Assembly: GCF_000315235.1 (NCBI RefSeq)
Contig: NZ_BALG01000002.1
Span: 1 to 52,755, forward strand
DNA length: 52,755 nucleotides
Reading direction: 5' to 3'
Source: Paenibacillus popilliae ATCC 14706
Lineage (GTDB): Bacteria > Bacillota > Bacilli > Paenibacillales > Paenibacillaceae
In this document: positions 52,130 through 52,755 of the stretch, piece by piece
Layout: every line of letters begins with the position of its first letter
Position numbering within the stretch: the stretch's first letter is position 1
Position numbers and translations under genes: made by a program
Notes under the pieces: generated by a model
Databases searched by the model: none
Seen by the model: the letters and a program-made list of their open reading frames with translations, nothing else
What the model was told of the DNA's origin: nothing

Positions 52130-52755
52130 CTACGCCGTGCCCTCCATCCCGACGGCCCATGCCTGGCGGATATCTGCGCGCTCATTCCACCGCCAGCCCG
52201 AATCGATGCGGCGGGCGAAGGAACGAATGAGGGCCAGCTCTCGTTCGGTTCCGGATTCGGCGGAGACGGCTTCATCTTCCAGCTCGGCCAGCAGCCCCCG
52301 CACCGCCGACCAGGCGATCAGACGCAGCTCCTCCGTCGTCCGGCCGGTGTGGTAAGCGCGGATGACCGGATCACACAGACTGTCGCGCCGCTTCAAGCGA
52401 TGGCGGTGTGTGACAGCCGCCTTCATCAGAGCAAGCACTTCCCGAGCCAACGCGGGCGAGATCAGGAAGCTGGGCAACGTCCGGTATTCGAAGCCGCCGG
52501 CCCCGCCGTGCACCTGGAGGCGCACGTCGCCGAGCGTCCCGTAGCGGGGCCGGCGCGACGCACCGGACGGGTCCTCCAGCACGGCCACCGGCAGGGTGAC
52601 ATAAGTATCCAGCACCCGCACGAGCTCGGACGTGAGCGGCAGTCCGCTCAGATGAATATGCCCGCCAAGCGGGAAGCGGCCCAGCGGTCGGCCGCCGGCA
52701 AGCCACTCCAGCGCGGCGCTGTCCTCCGCCACTTCGAGGCTGCGGCGGGGCCCCC
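52130..52755 (-). CDS. Putative amidoligase (COOH-NH2 ligase type 2), 5' end outside the window
   Basis: The open frame continues past the right edge, so only the C-terminal 208 or so residues are seen. They contain FPLGGHIHLSGLPL, VLEDPSGASRRPRYGTLGDVR and GGFEYRTLPSFLISP, the pattern I associate with the phage-like COOH-NH2 ligase (amidoligase) family of ATP-grasp-related peptide or amide ligases. The ATP-binding N-terminal part is not available. GC content is high and fits the chromosome. It precedes mutS by about 70 bases and the mutS promoter lies in the gap. Substrate and role are unknown. Confidence 0.62.
   Translation of the reverse strand, partial: GPRRSLEVAEDSAALEWLAGGRPLGRFPLGGHIHLSGLPLTSELVRVLDTYVTLPVAVLEDPSGASRRPRYGTLGDVRLQVHGGAGGFEYRTLPSFLISPALAREVLALMKAAVTHRHRLKRRDSLCDPVIRAYHTGRTTEELRLIAWSAVRGLLAELEDEAVSAESGTERELALIRSFARRIDSGWRWNERADIRQAWAVGMEGTA

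Overview
The window looks like chromosomal DNA of a spore-forming Firmicute close to Paenibacillus. It has moderately high GC, AGGAGG-type ribosome binding sites and frequent GTG/TTG starts. Gene neighbourhoods are of the Bacillales type: pdhABCD, ynbB-glnR-glnA, divergent lexA/yneA followed by ynzC, mutS-mutL-miaA-hfq, and spoVK. A YjcZ-type micro-protein and SpoVK point to sporulation. Almost all genes lie on the minus strand; lexA, thiN, an esterase and several remnants lie on the plus strand. I saw no rRNA, tRNA or CRISPR array.

Layout. 1-1245: a broken transposase and decayed DNA with one short secretory-leader ORF. 1246-6349: the pyruvate dehydrogenase operon pdhA-B-C-D with its promoter, a strong terminator and a Rex-like palindrome upstream. 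6606-8777: an esterase, a low-molecular-weight phosphatase (YfkJ type) and thiamine pyrophosphokinase. 8919-20113: a Tad-like (type IVc pilus/secretion) operon. 20158-27106: an RlmM-like methyltransferase, a thioredoxin/ABC hybrid pseudogene, a cyclic-phosphate-processing receiver-like protein, endonuclease IV, a divergent Fpg/Nei glycosylase, a NagD-type HAD phosphatase, a Gfo/Idh/MocA oxidoreductase and RNase Z. 27107-29262: an IS200/IS605 remnant, a collapsed metH and an mtnD fragment. 29257-33016: a YtkA/FixH-like lipoprotein, a HAD phosphatase, a membrane protein, YnzC, YneA and LexA with four SOS boxes. 33092-37200: a decayed mobile island with a dehydrogenase remnant, two micro-proteins, a degenerate group II intron and a broken tyrosine integrase. 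37244-40423: glnA, glnR and ynbB with a perfect GlnR box. 40610-41829: an AT-rich spoVK followed by the 3' tail of a second copy. 42176-52107: PBP1A, hfq, miaA, an RsmJ-like methyltransferase, mutL and mutS. The right edge holds part of a putative amidoligase.

The most unusual part is the Tad-like locus. Its first gene fuses a Hanks-type Ser/Thr kinase to a CpaE/TadZ-like P-loop domain. Three successive proteins carry P-loops without the catalytic lysine. TadB and TadC appear fused into one 671-residue platform protein. The usual small Flp pilin and prepilin peptidase are not seen; three single-pass membrane proteins sit in their place. The operon starts behind a sigma-A-like promoter followed by a perfect intrinsic terminator just before the first start codon, which suggests attenuation. 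A roughly 217-bp piece of one of its genes is repeated at the far end of the operon, so the core machinery lies between direct repeats.

The second theme is gene decay: metH shrunk by largely in-frame deletions, a thioredoxin/ABC chimera, mtnD and SDR fragments, a group II intron whose reverse transcriptase lost an active-site aspartate, a frameshifted integrase, and a spoVK gene apparently replaced by an AT-rich copy. All functional calls come from reading motifs and context by eye; no database search was run.
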